Assembly (NCBI GenBank): GCA_022059125.1
Contig: JAEUWY010000008.1
Location: 2,046,001-2,110,000, forward strand
Source of the DNA: Corynespora cassiicola
Taxonomy: Eukaryota; Ascomycota; Dothideomycetes; Pleosporales; Corynesporascaceae
Direction of reading: 5' to 3'
DNA: 64,000 nt
Below the pieces are notes generated by a model. That model worked only from the letters and a program-made list of their open reading frames with translations, did not search any database and was not told the DNA's origin. The translations under genes were made by a program, and so were the position numbers. Below are positions 9,766 to 20,540 of this stretch, one piece after another. Positions within the stretch are counted from its first letter, which is position 1, and each line of letters begins with the position of its first letter.

Positions 9766-10637
9766 ATGGCCTCCTCCACAGTCGTCTTCGTCACCGGCGC
9801 CGGCCGCGGTAAGCAAGCACACGCTCCCCATCCCACCCACCTGGGCATCCTCTAACCCACCCCAGGCATTGGCAAAGGCCTCGCAGAGGCGTACCTCCAG
9901 CGCCCCAACCACATCGTCGTGGGCAGCGTGCGCGATAGCACCTCGCCCTCGTACGATGCGCTCAAGCAGACGCCCGCCGCCCAGGGCTCGCGCCTGATCC
10001 TCGTCTCGCTCGACGCATCGCAGCTCGGCGACGCGGCCAAGGCGGTGCAGGCGGCGCAGGAGGCAGGCGTCTCGCACGTCGACATTGTCATTGCCAACGC
10101 GGGCATCTCGTCGACGCCGGGGCCGCTGCCGCAGGCGGCGCTGGGCGAGGTGGTCGAGGCCCTGCAGGTCAACAGCGTGGCGCCCATTGCCCTGTACCAG
10201 GCGGTGCTGCCGCTGCTGGAGAAGTCGCAGAAGCCGATTTGGATCTCGATGAGCAGCGCCGCGGGGTCGATTGGGAACCTCGAAGTGCACCAGGCGCACT
10301 ATCTGCTCGGGTACGGCATTTCCAAGGCTGCGATGAATTTCTTCACCGTGGCAGTGCATGCGGCGCACCCCAACATCATTGCCTATGCCATCCATCCTGG
10401 GCTTGTGCAGACTGATCTCGGAAACACGGGGGCGAAGATGCAGGGCATGGAGAAGGCGCCCATCACGCTCGAGGATAGCTGTGCCAAGGTGATTGCAACT
10501 GTACGTGTTTTCTTGCCAACCCCCTCCCCGAGTACGAGGAACCGTAGACTGACACTGTACAGGCCGATAACGCCACGCGCGAGGGGACTTCTGCAAAGTT
10601 TCTTGACATCATGACCGACGGCGAGTTCCCATGGTAG
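9766..10637 (+). CDS. Short-chain dehydrogenase/reductase, Nor-1 (norsolorinic ketoreductase)-like
   Basis: Three exons (9766-9808, 9866-10500, 10563-10637) give 250 aa. The first intron splits the cofactor loop, and splicing yields TGAGRGIGKG, the classical NAD(P) motif. NAGIS follows, then the active-site Ser in SMSSAAGS and the Tyr-Lys pair in YGISK. The last exon encodes the end of the family (GTSAKFLDI...), so splicing is needed for a normal C-terminus. Family members reduce ketones using NADPH; the aflatoxin ketoreductase Nor-1/AflD belongs to this branch. No membrane segment is present, so it is cytosolic. It diverges from the P450, and both probably tailor the polyketide. Specific substrate and direction are unknown. 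Confidence 0.93.
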
Positions 10638-11521
10638 TGAAAAGGGGGCGTTGAAAAGGCAGGTTGGCATTAGATGTATAGATTACAATTGCAAATGAAT
10701 CGAATCCCACTAGAAATGAACACTGCATGAAAGTGAATTCCACATTACATCTACAATTGGGATGATTACACTCACATAAGCCCCCTCCACATGGAATCCA
10801 TCCAAATCCAGAGGAGATTCTCATCAAGTCCATCAAGATCCGTCCGAGGTCCATGTAAAACTGTATCCCCATCGAATGCGTGGAAATCCTCACCGCTCCA
10901 GCCATAACCCCCTGTAGGCTTGTCAAAACAATAGCCCCCATGATCCCATGTCACCTCAGTATGCCCGGCTTGCTCTCCCTCGGACTCCCGTAATCAGCCC
11001 TAGACACTGTCGCCCGCGGGGGGATTTCTGTGCCGTTGACCATGGCTTGGAAGGAAGCCAGCCATGTCTACATCGGTCCACGCTATGGTCAGTGATACAA
11101 GCCTAACTGCTTGGTCACGGACATGGCTCTGCCCTTGCTCCGTGGCTTGAAACGCCTCTCAGCACGGCTTGCCCTATCTCTAGGTCGAGATTGGCCTTTG
11201 TTCAGGTGGCTCAGACGCCAGAGTCATAGTCTGAGTAGGCGGACCTTGCCGCTACGATGAACTCATCCACCAAGGAAGCCCAGAGTAAGACGGAACTCGT
11301 AAAGCGTCATGGAAGGAGTCCAAGGGAGATGGAAACGATGAGGCCGGGGCCTGTTGGGGGCTGTGAGAGCCATGGAGGCTGCGGAAGCGGTGGGAGCTGA
11401 TGTCGTTGGACTCGAATATAAAAGAAGGCTCTTCAGGCTCCTTTTTGAACCACCATCCTGCTCTTGCATCGACATTCACTTCTCTTCCTTCTTTCCAACG
11501 CCTGATTACAAGACATTCACC
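10638..11521. promoter_or_regulatory. Intergenic region and promoter of FAD-linked oxidase
   Basis: No gene is supported in this 884-nt stretch. A TATA-like element sits 105 nt upstream of the next start. The cluster motif found in the neighbouring promoters was not seen here on either strand. Confidence 0.55.
11417..11423 (+). promoter_or_regulatory. TATA-like box of the FAD-linked oxidase gene
   Basis: TATAAAA occurs 105 nt before the ATG at 11522, followed by a pyrimidine-rich leader. Position and sequence fit a core promoter; no start site is known. Confidence 0.5.
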
Positions 11522-13349
11522 ATGATCTCTTCTTTCTTTGCGGCCCTGGCCTTGCACGCGACCCTGAGCAATGCAGTCCCTCTGCTCACTCGCCAATCCA
11601 ATTCAACCAGGTGCAAGGTGATTCCTGGAGACGAGGGGTGGCCGAGTGTGCAGACATGGGCCCAGTTGAACCAGACGGTGGAGGGGAGACTGATTGCAAC
11701 GGTGCCCTTGGGGAGCGTCTGCCATGGCTCTTCCTTCGACCAGAGCCAGTGTAGCAAGATGCAGAGCGAGTGGGGGTTCGCATCTCTCGTGTGAGTAGCT
11801 ACATCGGTGTGTACACCAAGAAGCAGTGGGACTGATTGTAGATTGAAGCGTTCCGCAACCGGCTGAGTTTATGTCGACTTGGTTCCAGAACAACACGTGC
11901 ACACCATTCAGCGACCCGTCGGGGCCCTGCGAGCTGGGCAATCGTGCCAGCTACTCGATCGACGTGCGCTCGGTGGAGGACATACAGGCGGGCCTGGCGT
12001 TTGCAAAGAGTCGCAACGTCCGGTTGGTGGTGAAGAACTCGGGCCATGACTTCTTCGGCAAGTCGACGGGCAAAGGTGCCCTCTCGTTGTGGGTGAACAA
12101 CCTCAAGTCGACCACGTTCATCCCGGGATACAAGGCGTCGTACTACGCTGGGCCAGCGGTCCGCATTGGTGCCGGCGTCGAAGGAGGCGACGCTGCCACG
12201 TTCGCGTCTGAGCATGGCTATCGGGTCGTGGTCGGAGCGTGTCCAACGGTCAAGGCAGCCGGTGGCTTCACCCAGGGCGGCGGCCATTCTTTTCTCACGG
12301 GCAAGTACGGATTCGGGGCCGACAATGTCCTGGAGTGGGAGGCCGTCACTGCAGACGGCGAGCACGTCGTCGCAACCCCGACCAACGAGCATGCGGATCT
12401 GTACTGGGCGCTCAGCGGCGGCGGCGGCGGCACCTATGCCGTGGTGGTGTCCATGACGGTGCGAGCGTTTCCAGACGGCGACGTTGCGCTGGCGTCGTGG
12501 TCCATCAACGTGGCGAATGCGGGGGGCGTGGACGCGTACTGGGAGGCCGTCAGCGTCTACCACACGCACATGAAGTCGCTCGTCGACCAGGGCTTTGTCG
12601 CCGAATACATGGTCAGCAACGAGTCGCTGGACGTGTTTGGCCTGATGGCCCCGGACCACACGGCCGACTCCCTCGGCTCCGCCATGGCGCCTCTGCTCTC
12701 GAGCCTCGCGGCCGTGTCCGCCAACGGGTCGTCGACGGCGACGCTCAGCTCGACGACGATGAATCTGGCCATCTCGCACCGCGCCAGCTACCACGACCTG
12801 TACGCGGCCACGATTGGGCCGCTGATGGCCGGGAACTCGTTCGCGCCAGCCGTGGCCGGGCGCTTCCTCCCGCGGGCCGTCATCGAGGCCAACAGCACGG
12901 CCTGGCATGCAGCGCTCCGGCACGCCACGTCCGTGGGCGACGGCCGCTACTTTGCCAGCGTCACGACGCTCAACTCTCGCAACCCGCACCGCGTCGCCGC
13001 CGTCGCCGCCAACGCGCTGCAGCCCAACTTCGAGACGGCCTTCAGCAGCCTCATCATCAGCCCGCGGTGGTCGCACACGCAGCCTTGGAGCGACGCCGCG
13101 GCTCTGGTGCGCGAGCTCGAGGACGAGGTCATGCCGGTGCTGGAGCAGGTGACGCCCGGAGCCGGCGCCTACAAGAACGAGGCGAGCTGGACGCAGAAGA
13201 ATCCCCAGGAGGCCTTCTACGCAGGCACCTATCCCCGGCTGGCCGACATCAAGGCGAGGTACGACCCTGAAGGCCTCCTCTACGGGCTCACGACGGTAGG
13301 CAGCGAGCGGTGGGTGTCGGATTCCGAGGGCAGGTTGTGTGCGGCATGA
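11522..13349 (+). CDS. Secreted FAD-linked oxidase, berberine-bridge-enzyme type
   Basis: Exon 1 is 11522-11790 and exon 2 is about 11849-13349, giving 589 aa. The intron (GTGAGT... ending GAAG) uses an AAG acceptor; it is the choice that keeps phase and the expected W...FFxNxTC spacing (FMSTWFQNN), so the exact boundary is tentative. The protein starts with a signal peptide of about 18 residues. It then has an FAD-binding domain with NSGHD, whose His fits the histidyl-flavin position, and ACPTV, whose Cys fits the second flavin link. GGGHSF and a substrate domain follow, then the C-terminal BBE segment (AGTYPRLADIKARYDP). Relatives oxidise alcohols, amines or C-C bonds using O2 and occur in many fungal clusters. 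Several N-glycosylation sequons (NQT, NNT, NGS) agree with secretion. Confidence 0.88.
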
Positions 13350-13794
13350 GCAAGCCGGAGAGCGGACGAGTGGCCGTAGCAGTAGGTGGGCAGGGGAGGG
13401 GGGCGCCAATCGACAAGTGGTGTGGCAGTAGGTGGACAGAGGGGAGTGTGTAGACGTTGATTTGTTGTTGAGGCCCTGGGCTTGATGCTAGCAAGGGTCA
13501 GCATCCTCGCAGGATCCTCGTAGGATTCTCGCAGGACCACGTACATGTATCTATATATCCAAACAAGCCATTTGCCCACATTGAGAAAACCACGAAGTGC
13601 CGGGCGCCATGTCGGTGAAGCAATTGGAAGAGCCAGACCCTGAAACGCCTGGAAACCCCACGCCCCCACGCCCCCACGCCTCCATGCCCACCCCCATGGC
13701 TACGCCTTTCCCCTTCCGGCTAGCCTTCGGCCACAGCCGCTCCGAGGCTCCGCTCATCCATGGATGTGCCGTTCTCGACCGCCTGGGCAGGCTT
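13350..13794. other. Intergenic region between convergent genes
   Basis: This 445-nt stretch lies between the 3' ends of the FAD oxidase and the bANK regulator. Nothing gene-like was seen; it holds the two 3' untranslated regions. Confidence 0.5.
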
Positions 13795-14877
13795 CTACTC
13801 CTCCTCCTCCTCCTCCTCCTCGTCCGCCCGATCCAGCAGCATCTCCACCACGTCGTAGTGGCCCTTTTCCACCGCATAATACAACGCCAGTCGCCCGCGA
13901 GAGTCGAGCAGACGCGCATCCGCGCCCTCGTTCACCAGCAGCGTGACCAGCGCCTTGTCCCCCAGGCCCGCCGCCACGTGCAGCGCCGTGCGGCCCTCGA
14001 CGTCGCGCTCGTCAATCGTGGCCGCGCCTCGCTGCAGCAGCACATGCATCACGGCGCAGTTGCGCGAGCGCGTCGCGACGTGGAGGAGGGGCGACGACGG
14101 CGTCGTCTTGTCCGGCTTGGCGTCGGCCTCGTCGCTTGTGCCTGAACCTGAGCCTGAACCTGAGCCTGAACTGCTGGCCGTCCGGGACCGTGACGAGTCG
14201 AGTCGCCTCCAGGACATGGTCGACGCGGGCGATGGCGCTGCCGTCAGGGAAGGACTGCCGCCGTTGCTGCGCGGTGGCGTGTGGGGCGGGCCGAGCCCAG
14301 CGACTTCGTGCCCCAACCCAGCGCTAGATCGAGGAGGCCACCTGGAGGTCGTTCCCCGCTGCCCTCCCGTGGACCCTGAAGATGGGGTGGGTATGCTCAG
14401 GTGGCTGCCTGCCTGGAGAGAGCTCGAGTATGCGTCGTCCGCGCCCATCATTGTAGCCGTGTACCAGTCCGACGCATTCGACCCGTTCGGCGGCGCCTCC
14501 GTGTAGCCTTCCGTCTTGTCCATGCCGCGAGACATGAGAGCGTCCACGTCGCTGCAGTTGGCTAGGAAAAACTCGTCCAGCACATGGTCGAACTGCCCGT
14601 TGGAGTATTCGTCGGATGCCATGTATTGGCTCAAGTTCGTGTCCTCGTACGGCGTCATGGTGAGGTCTCCCGTCCGTTCTTCTTCGGCTGCTTTTGCCCT
14701 CTGGGCTCTTCGCTCTGCAAATTCTACACGTCAACCTTCTCTGTGCTACTCTGAAATCATCTCTCACAAACTCGTACCTCGATACTTGCGTTGGGCGACT
14801 CGATTTTGCAGCCTGCGACGAGCCGAGACGGTCGGCTGTCCTTCAATTGATATCCTGCCATATTCTGCGGGGAACAT
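13795..14877 (-). CDS. bANK-type transcription factor: bZIP basic region plus ankyrin repeats
   Basis: Exon 1 is only 100 nt (14877-14778) and is separated by a 63-nt intron (GTACGA...TTGCAG) from exon 2 (14714-13795); together they encode 339 aa. An in-frame stop lies directly upstream of the ATG. Residues about 20-47 form a bZIP basic region (RRRLQNRVAQRKYRERRAQR), completed only by splicing, but no leucine heptad follows. Instead come about 150 low-complexity residues with a Ser-Gly repeat, then about three ankyrin repeats (GRTALHVAAGLGDKALV and neighbours) and a C-terminal run of eight Glu. A zipperless basic region plus ankyrins defines the bANK regulators, such as TOXE of the HC-toxin cluster and Apf2 of the apicidin F cluster. 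It is therefore the likely pathway-specific activator here. Confidence 0.9.
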
Positions 14878-16680
14878 CTAATCTCATGAGTTCTGGAGCA
14901 ATTGCTACCGACAGATCTGAAGCCTGCCCGTCTATTATATGTCAGCCCTTTTTTTAGCTCTACCGGGCAACAGTATCTGATCGTTTCTCAGCCGTAGCAA
15001 TCAATGCACTCTTTTTTGCCCTGCATATAGGATTGAACCCCTAGTCGTACATTGACTGCAAGGAGCCTCTGCACCGTCCCGTAAGCCCTAATGGGCTTGG
15101 CCATTAGGACTATAGGCTGGCTTCGCAAGATCGGCAGTGTACTCTCAGCGGCTAACCCTAACCGAGAACAACGTGCCGACCCTGCGATAAAACGCTCTGG
15201 CTAACAACCTTTGGCTCTTGCGCTTAGATTTCGCAACGCTTATTGTGCTTGGCTCAACCCTGCGTCCCGGCATGTCGTGCTCGCATCCTACTTCCTTCCG
15301 AATCCCGGCGATGTAACCGTCCAATATTCCCAAACCTGGCTGATGGAGGGGGGCTCTTGGCTGTATGATGAACCAGTGAGAATCTGTCGGGCAGCAAGTG
15401 TCCGAAGCGGTAGACGTGAGAATGCTTTGCAGACTGCTCAAATCAGCCCTGGTTGTATTGTGTTGGTTGCATCATCAACGGTTGTGCACTGGCGATATGG
15501 GAGCCAAAGCCGTGATGAAGAGCTGCTGCATTCTTCTCTCTCCGGCTTGCTGGGCCAGGATGAGACAATGATTGTAAATATCTGAGATGGCCAATAAGGC
15601 TGAGGCTATTTAACTTTTGGATTCGCGGGGTTGGGGCTGAACACGAGTAATGATAAAGGCACTGTAGCGCTTTTTTTGTAATCCCAACCTCTAAAACAAT
15701 ATTATGCGATTCCCCCAAGTTCGTCGTTGTGCTCTTAAAGCTGAAAAACATATGACAGTTTTCTGGACTTGGGTGAAGTGGAGAAGACGAATGAGACTGG
15801 AGAACAACAATAAAGGGCTTTGGGGTGAACGGAAACCCCACTTGAATGAGAAGCGGAGAGATTATGTTCAGGCCTATCGAAAAGTCACCTTCCCCTATCG
15901 GATTCTCTTATTCTTGGGGTTACACAAACGCAATTAGGAATCTCTAGCTGCTTTGGGTGCTGCCTGATTTAGCGAGAAACACTTTGGCAGCTACGAATTG
16001 ATTGGCCACGCTGCTCTTCATAGTGCATGGCCAATTACTTAAGAGGGTACGTACAGCCGAGCTAATCATATGCAATAGAGATCGTGTGCTGCAGAGACGC
16101 TACTTCTATCTTGTTCACCTTTGCGTTACGCTTTCTGGGGATGCTCCAAGACAGCCCCAAAGGGAAATATTGCAAGCATCTTCCCCATGATATATGTGCT
16201 TCTCCCAACAATCCAGAATAAACGACGGACGCTACTGAAGGCAGGAAAATCTTCTCATAAGTTCAGATGGGTTGGCATTCTCACAAAGACTGAGAACACC
16301 AGGCTTCTCCCATGTGAAAATCGCCCGAATGGCTGTCCCTATAGTATGAATCGGGAGCCCCTAAATAGTCCTTCAAGAGGTAGTTCAAGAAGTAGTTTAA
16401 GAGTAACGTATCTTCTAGGCGAAAATATTATTCCATCAAAAGATTACTTCTACTAACGTAATTTTCAAACAAGTCATATGAGTAGACTTTTATTTTTTTT
16501 CACACTTTTCGCGCGCTATCTTTTCTTATAATGCTATTTTACAGAATTATTTAATCGAATTCCAGTACAACTTTTTATAGTTTCCATCCATTCGTGTTGT
16601 AGTTGTTCATGTTATGGGCAAGTCCCATGTTGATCTGTCTTCGTACAAGTTTCCTTTCCCGCACCAACGCATATCCCATC
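14878..16680. other. 1.8-kb gene-poor stretch
   Basis: The first part should hold the promoter of the bANK gene. The rest has only short open frames without motifs, and AT content rises towards 16450-16560. No tRNA, transposon end or repeat family was recognised. It may mark the right border of the first cluster. Confidence 0.45.
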
Positions 16681-17490
16681 TCAAACCCCAAGGTCCCACC
16701 GAGCCCTACTGATTGACTCCTCACTCGGTTCCTCACGGCTACCATGTTTACTCGTCCTTGGCCTGTCATCGTCGTCATCGAATCTGTCCACTCGGTCCGC
16801 CCGCCCACGGCGAGCGCTGTGGCACTCAGAGTCGAGGTGTACGCCCTCCTTCCGGAGCGCCTTCTTGATGTCCCTTTTCCAGATGATGTTTCTGGGAAGC
16901 TTTGGTTTCGCAGTGCGGGTGCGGGTGGGAATGTTCACCCAGGCTGACTCACCGTTGGAGTTTGCCGTTTGTTGGGCGCCAATGGAAGGTTCTTCAGCGG
17001 GCGTCGATGGTTGGCCCTCGGGTATGGTGGGGAGAGGGAGCAATCGAGAGAGCCGAGAATTCTTGTCGGCGGACGGCTTCTCTGAATCATTGACATTCAT
17101 TTGAGATGGAACGCTTGGCTCGTTCATGAATTCCGGATTCTTCACTGAATCACTGCCCATCTCGTCCTTGTTGTAGATCTCGAGGTTCTCTCGGACCTTG
17201 CCTTCTTCGAGGGGTTCGTTGCCTCTGTTGTTCTTGCCGCCATGCCGGAAGATATTACCATCCCAAGCGTTTGCGTGGTAGAGCAAGAGAGCGAGGAATA
17301 AGATGAGCAAGCCGGAGGGGACAAATGATTCGAGAGGAGTTCTGAAAGGGCGCTTATTGGAGGCCTGAAATACTTGATATAGATACACTCCACCAAGGAC
17401 TGATAGAGTGAGGACCATGAGGGGGAATTTGAGATCCACCATGATGAAAGATGGGGTTGGAATTGGCATCAGATACAGGGAAGATATCAT
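16681..17490 (-). CDS. Hypothetical membrane protein, two N-terminal helices and a charged tail
   Basis: A single open frame encodes 269 aa from the ATG at 17490; in-frame alternatives are 17469 and 17442. Two hydrophobic stretches lie near residues 20-40 and 58-75, the second followed by about 190 hydrophilic residues. That tail is rich in Glu, Ser and Asn, then basic, with a run of five Asp. The two-helix-plus-tail layout suggests a small integral membrane protein with a cytosolic or luminal tail. No domain was recognised and function is unknown. It diverges from another small membrane-protein gene 332 nt away. Coding status rests on length and composition only. Confidence 0.55.
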   Translation of the reverse strand: MISSLYLMPIPTPSFIMVDLKFPLMVLTLSVLGGVYLYQVFQASNKRPFRTPLESFVPSGLLILFLALLLYHANAWDGNIFRHGGKNNRGNEPLEEGKVRENLEIYNKDEMGSDSVKNPEFMNEPSVPSQMNVNDSEKPSADKNSRLSRLLPLPTIPEGQPSTPAEEPSIGAQQTANSNGESAWVNIPTRTRTAKPKLPRNIIWKRDIKKALRKEGVHLDSECHSARRGRADRVDRFDDDDDRPRTSKHGSREEPSEESISRARWDLGV

Positions 17491-17822
17491 GTGTTTGTTT
17501 CATCTGCACACATAAGCCTGGGAGATTTCAAAGGCGCGGTTAGAGAATGATGGGGCAGTTCTAGGGAAATGAATCTGTGCACGGGTGAAATAAGAGAACC
17601 ATAGCAAAGGTGAAAGCAAATGATGATTTGGCCTGTAAGGATAATCTGGGAACTGCAGGCGTTTGGACAGTCCTATTAACATGTTTTCCTCCGCTCGCTC
17701 CCTTCTCTTTTCTTGCCTGTCCGTCAACCCACCCGCCCCGCCCGAAACGACTTGGTATCTCTACCCATACTTCACTTCACATCAGCAGCCAGCGCTTACA
17801 CTCCTTCTCTTTCACAGTAAAG
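17491..17822. promoter_or_regulatory. Divergent intergenic region between two small hypothetical genes
   Basis: This 332-nt stretch separates the starts of two opposite hypothetical genes. It has a CT-rich tract from about 17690 to 17820, usual for fungal promoters. No specific site was recognised. Confidence 0.4.
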
Positions 17823-18119
17823 ATGCGATTCTTGGTACCTCCCGCTCGCGGGATGCTCTACTGGCCAGTGGTCATGGCCATGTTGGTAGTCCACTCCACC
17901 GGCATGGCCAAACTCACACCCCTCAAGTTCCTGGCTGGATATGCCGCGCCCCTCGTCGTGTCGGTGCTCTGGGAGAGCCTCTACAAGGCCTCCCTAGAGC
18001 GGGGAAATGGTCGTCCCCAAGAAGCCATCGTAGCGACGCGCATGCTCACAGCGTTACTGCGCCAGGTGTGTGCAGCCCGGATGCGCGGTGACCTCGCTGG
18101 CGCAATGGGTATCAACTAG
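17823..18119 (+). CDS. Hypothetical small membrane protein
   Basis: The ATG at 17823 (context AAGATGCG) follows a CT-rich leader and opens a 98-aa frame. Two moderately hydrophobic segments (near residues 11-28 and 37-50) are followed by a basic C-terminal half. No domain is recognised. The clean start context and divergent arrangement with the preceding gene support it weakly, and it could be extended by a missed exon. Function is unknown. Confidence 0.45.
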   Translation: MRFLVPPARGMLYWPVVMAMLVVHSTGMAKLTPLKFLAGYAAPLVVSVLWESLYKASLERGNGRPQEAIVATRMLTALLRQVCAARMRGDLAGAMGIN

Positions 18120-18964
18120 GAGACCGGACGCGTCACAGAGCTTCTAGTCATCGAATGTCACGAGTTTCGAGAACAACTGCGCCCCAGGCCTGCCATCAAC
18201 AACGTTGACGACACTGTCGATTGATCACGTTTTAGGTGCGAGGCAAAGAGAGTTGCTGGGGGGTCAAGAAGGTGGGAGGATGTTCCAAGGTTGGCATGCA
18301 CTTGTCCGGGTTCCATTCGATTGCGAAGGGAAGGTGATGTGGGGGTCATGGGGGCGTTTGGTCATTGAGAAGGCTCGATGGATGCCCTCATGGTTACTTC
18401 GAAAGCAATTGACTTCTCTTCTCCCTTCTATTCATCCCCCTCCCCGTACCAAACAATCTCATCCCATCGAACATCTACTGTGAGCCAGGCATACAGCCGT
18501 ATCCTCTCGTGACTATTGCCCTTGGAGTGCTGACATCACACAGAACTCGCCGCCGGTCTGTTGTCGCTTAACCTCGTACACGTGCGCCAAAGCACTCTCC
18601 ATTGGCAGTACGTATCCAGGTGCGTATCAATGATTTACCCTCATCAACGCCTCTTCCATTGCATAATCTCGGCTCAGTGTTTGAGCCCACGGAACAATCA
18701 GTTCCTTTCCCCGCTGATACTTACGACGCTTGTCCACCATGCATTGCGGCAAGCGCTTCATTTGCATTTTTGGCTTCCTTCCTCTTAGCGGGGATCAAAT
18801 ATATATCCTTTGCTATTTGGAGTCTGTGCAACCACGAGGATGGCTTTTCACGCCAAATCCTCTGCAGTTGCATCCAGTTAATCTCGGGAATCCACTTGCT
18901 CATTGTGACCTTCATTATTGTCCTATGTGTGATTACCGCCGAGTGGGACATATACACGTAGACA
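18120..18964. other. Intergenic region with a hydrophobic open frame
   Basis: A frame at about 18605-18961 lacks an ATG but encodes a strongly hydrophobic segment. It is in the same frame as the next hypothetical gene, separated from it by one TAG. It could be a 5' exon of that gene (see 18965-19591) or chance. Nothing else was recognised. Confidence 0.35.
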
Positions 18965-19591
18965 ATGGACGTGGACCTGGGCCTCGGTTTAACCATCGAA
19001 TTCCTGGAAAGTGTCCTGGCAATCAAAGATGCTGAAGTCGACACCTATCACTCAACCAGATCCTCAAAAATCCTGGCCAGGCTTAAAGGCCAGTTGAATG
19101 CGCTGGAGAAATCCAATAAGCGAATCGAGAACTCTGCTCATCTTCCGCAACTCTCCACCAACTGCCCAAGTCACTATTTTCATCTTCAAACCAACTCAAT
19201 CAAACTCTACAAGCGCTTCATCGAGGTCCAGAAAGGTTATGTCGAGATTGAAAAACAGGTTATTGCTGATATGGAAGCGAGTATGATTCTCGAGAAATGA
19301 TTAGGTGGATATCTGCACATGAAGACATTGCTAGCAGATGGCCGTTCTTATCTTGGATCGCCTTCGACAACATACGACATCACGAACGACATCTCCAGAG
19401 CCACTCGAGGAAAGTTCTTGAAGGCTTCGCTTAAGAGGGTCTATCGGCCATTCGAATCTTATATTATTGGGGCTCAAGGGGTTTTAACAGAAAATATCTT
19501 GCGTGGTGGATGGCTCGGCTTTTATCGTGGGAAGGCCAATGCTAATGCTGAGTCTAAACGTTCTCCCCTTTCCTCACACGAACCAGGCTAA
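18965..19591 (+). CDS. Hypothetical protein, two exons
   Basis: Exon 1 (18965-19280) and exon 2 (19338-19591) flank a 57-nt intron with a good donor (GTATGA) and acceptor (GCTAGCAG). The intron removes an otherwise in-frame TGA at 19298 and keeps the phase, giving 189 aa. The first half is helical and charged (LARLKGQLNALEKSNKRIEN) and may form a coiled coil. The second half has no recognised domain. If a further 57-nt intron at 18905-18961 is used, the upstream hydrophobic frame would join in phase and add a membrane segment. Function is unknown. The alternative is a decayed gene with nonsense codons. Confidence 0.4.
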
Positions 19592-20540
19592 GGATGCAAT
19601 CATCTCCCGAGATGTATCCCAATCCAGATTGAATGCTCAATCCACTAGTAAATGCAAGCCAAGCTTCTTGGTTACCCTTTTTTCGAAGTGATCGACTCCG
19701 CAAGGTACGGCTAGATCTGCATGTTCGTGTTTCTGGTTTCAACTGCCATGTTTGTGGTCCGCTTTTTGCAAAGTCGCACCTTGCGGCACGAGCTCCCCAT
19801 GTCTGGCGCGAGCTTTTCGGTCTTTCAGCATTGGCGGTTCTGCGTCGTTGCAGATTGGTGGTATGTACTCAGCGGAGAGGCTGATTGTTCATGGGGTACT
19901 CGAGACAAGCGCGTAGGCTTCTTGTCAGACAGAACTGATTGCCACATCAGCCAACGAGGAAACAAATGAAGAAAGCAGCTACACGTCTCGACCTAGCTCT
20001 TACGATAGACATGTAACATGGTAGTCTGATATGGGTCAGGTGATGATGTGACCAAACGCCCGCTGCTCGGGGCAATCTCGGCAAAAAAAAGTCAAATTCC
20101 ATCGCGCACTCTCCCGTCCCAAAGGACTCAGCAATCTCCACAACCAGATCTGTTTCAACACAAGACTGCTCCCCTTTCGCCTGCCTCACTCCTTAATATG
20201 GAACCATGCAACCGTTCTTCGAGAAGGAAACGGCTTGGTCCAGAGCTACTACCCGCGTTCAACGGCCTCTCGCTCGGCCAGGGATAGCGCGACTGAAAAT
20301 GCAGGGGTCACTGTGGGCCGAAAAGGGACGTTCACTACTTTTGCAGCGGTCCCCGAGGTCCATTTTGACCTTGACCCTTGCCACGCTCATGCACACCAAG
20401 CACGCAAAAACGATAATGCTGTCCGCCCGCTCCGTGTGTGCTGGCGCATGCCAAAGGCGTCTGGCCATTCAGCACCTCGACGATTATCACCATACAAGTC
20501 GCCGGGTCGACTTCTTCAAAATTCAATTTCGCCTCTCACC
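19592..20540. promoter_or_regulatory. Intergenic region upstream of second P450
   Basis: No supported gene lies in this 949-nt stretch; the right part should contain the P450 promoter. The motif shared by the first cluster's promoters was not found here on either strand, which argues against membership of this P450 in that regulon. Confidence 0.5.

Noticed and set aside
9658..10596. 312-codon minus-strand frame
   Set aside because: It is antisense to the SDR, whose domains and splice sites are complete; the frame has no motif.
11799..13409. 536-codon open frame on the minus strand
   Set aside because: It lies antisense to the FAD-linked oxidase, has an Arg/Val-rich composition without domains, and is a by-product of GC-rich third positions in the real gene.
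14757..14766. ATCTCTCACA as a TOXE tox-box
   Set aside because: It differs from the reported consensus ATCTCNCGNA and lies inside the intron of the bANK gene rather than in a target promoter.
15153..15163. TAACCCTAACC as a telomere-like repeat
   Set aside because: There are fewer than two units and no array, so it is not a telomere or interstitial telomeric tract.
18959..19300. Firm pseudogene call for the hypothetical gene at 18.9-19.6 kb
   Set aside because: The TGA can be removed by a well-formed 57-nt intron that keeps phase, so nonsense mutation is not required; it is kept only as an alternative.
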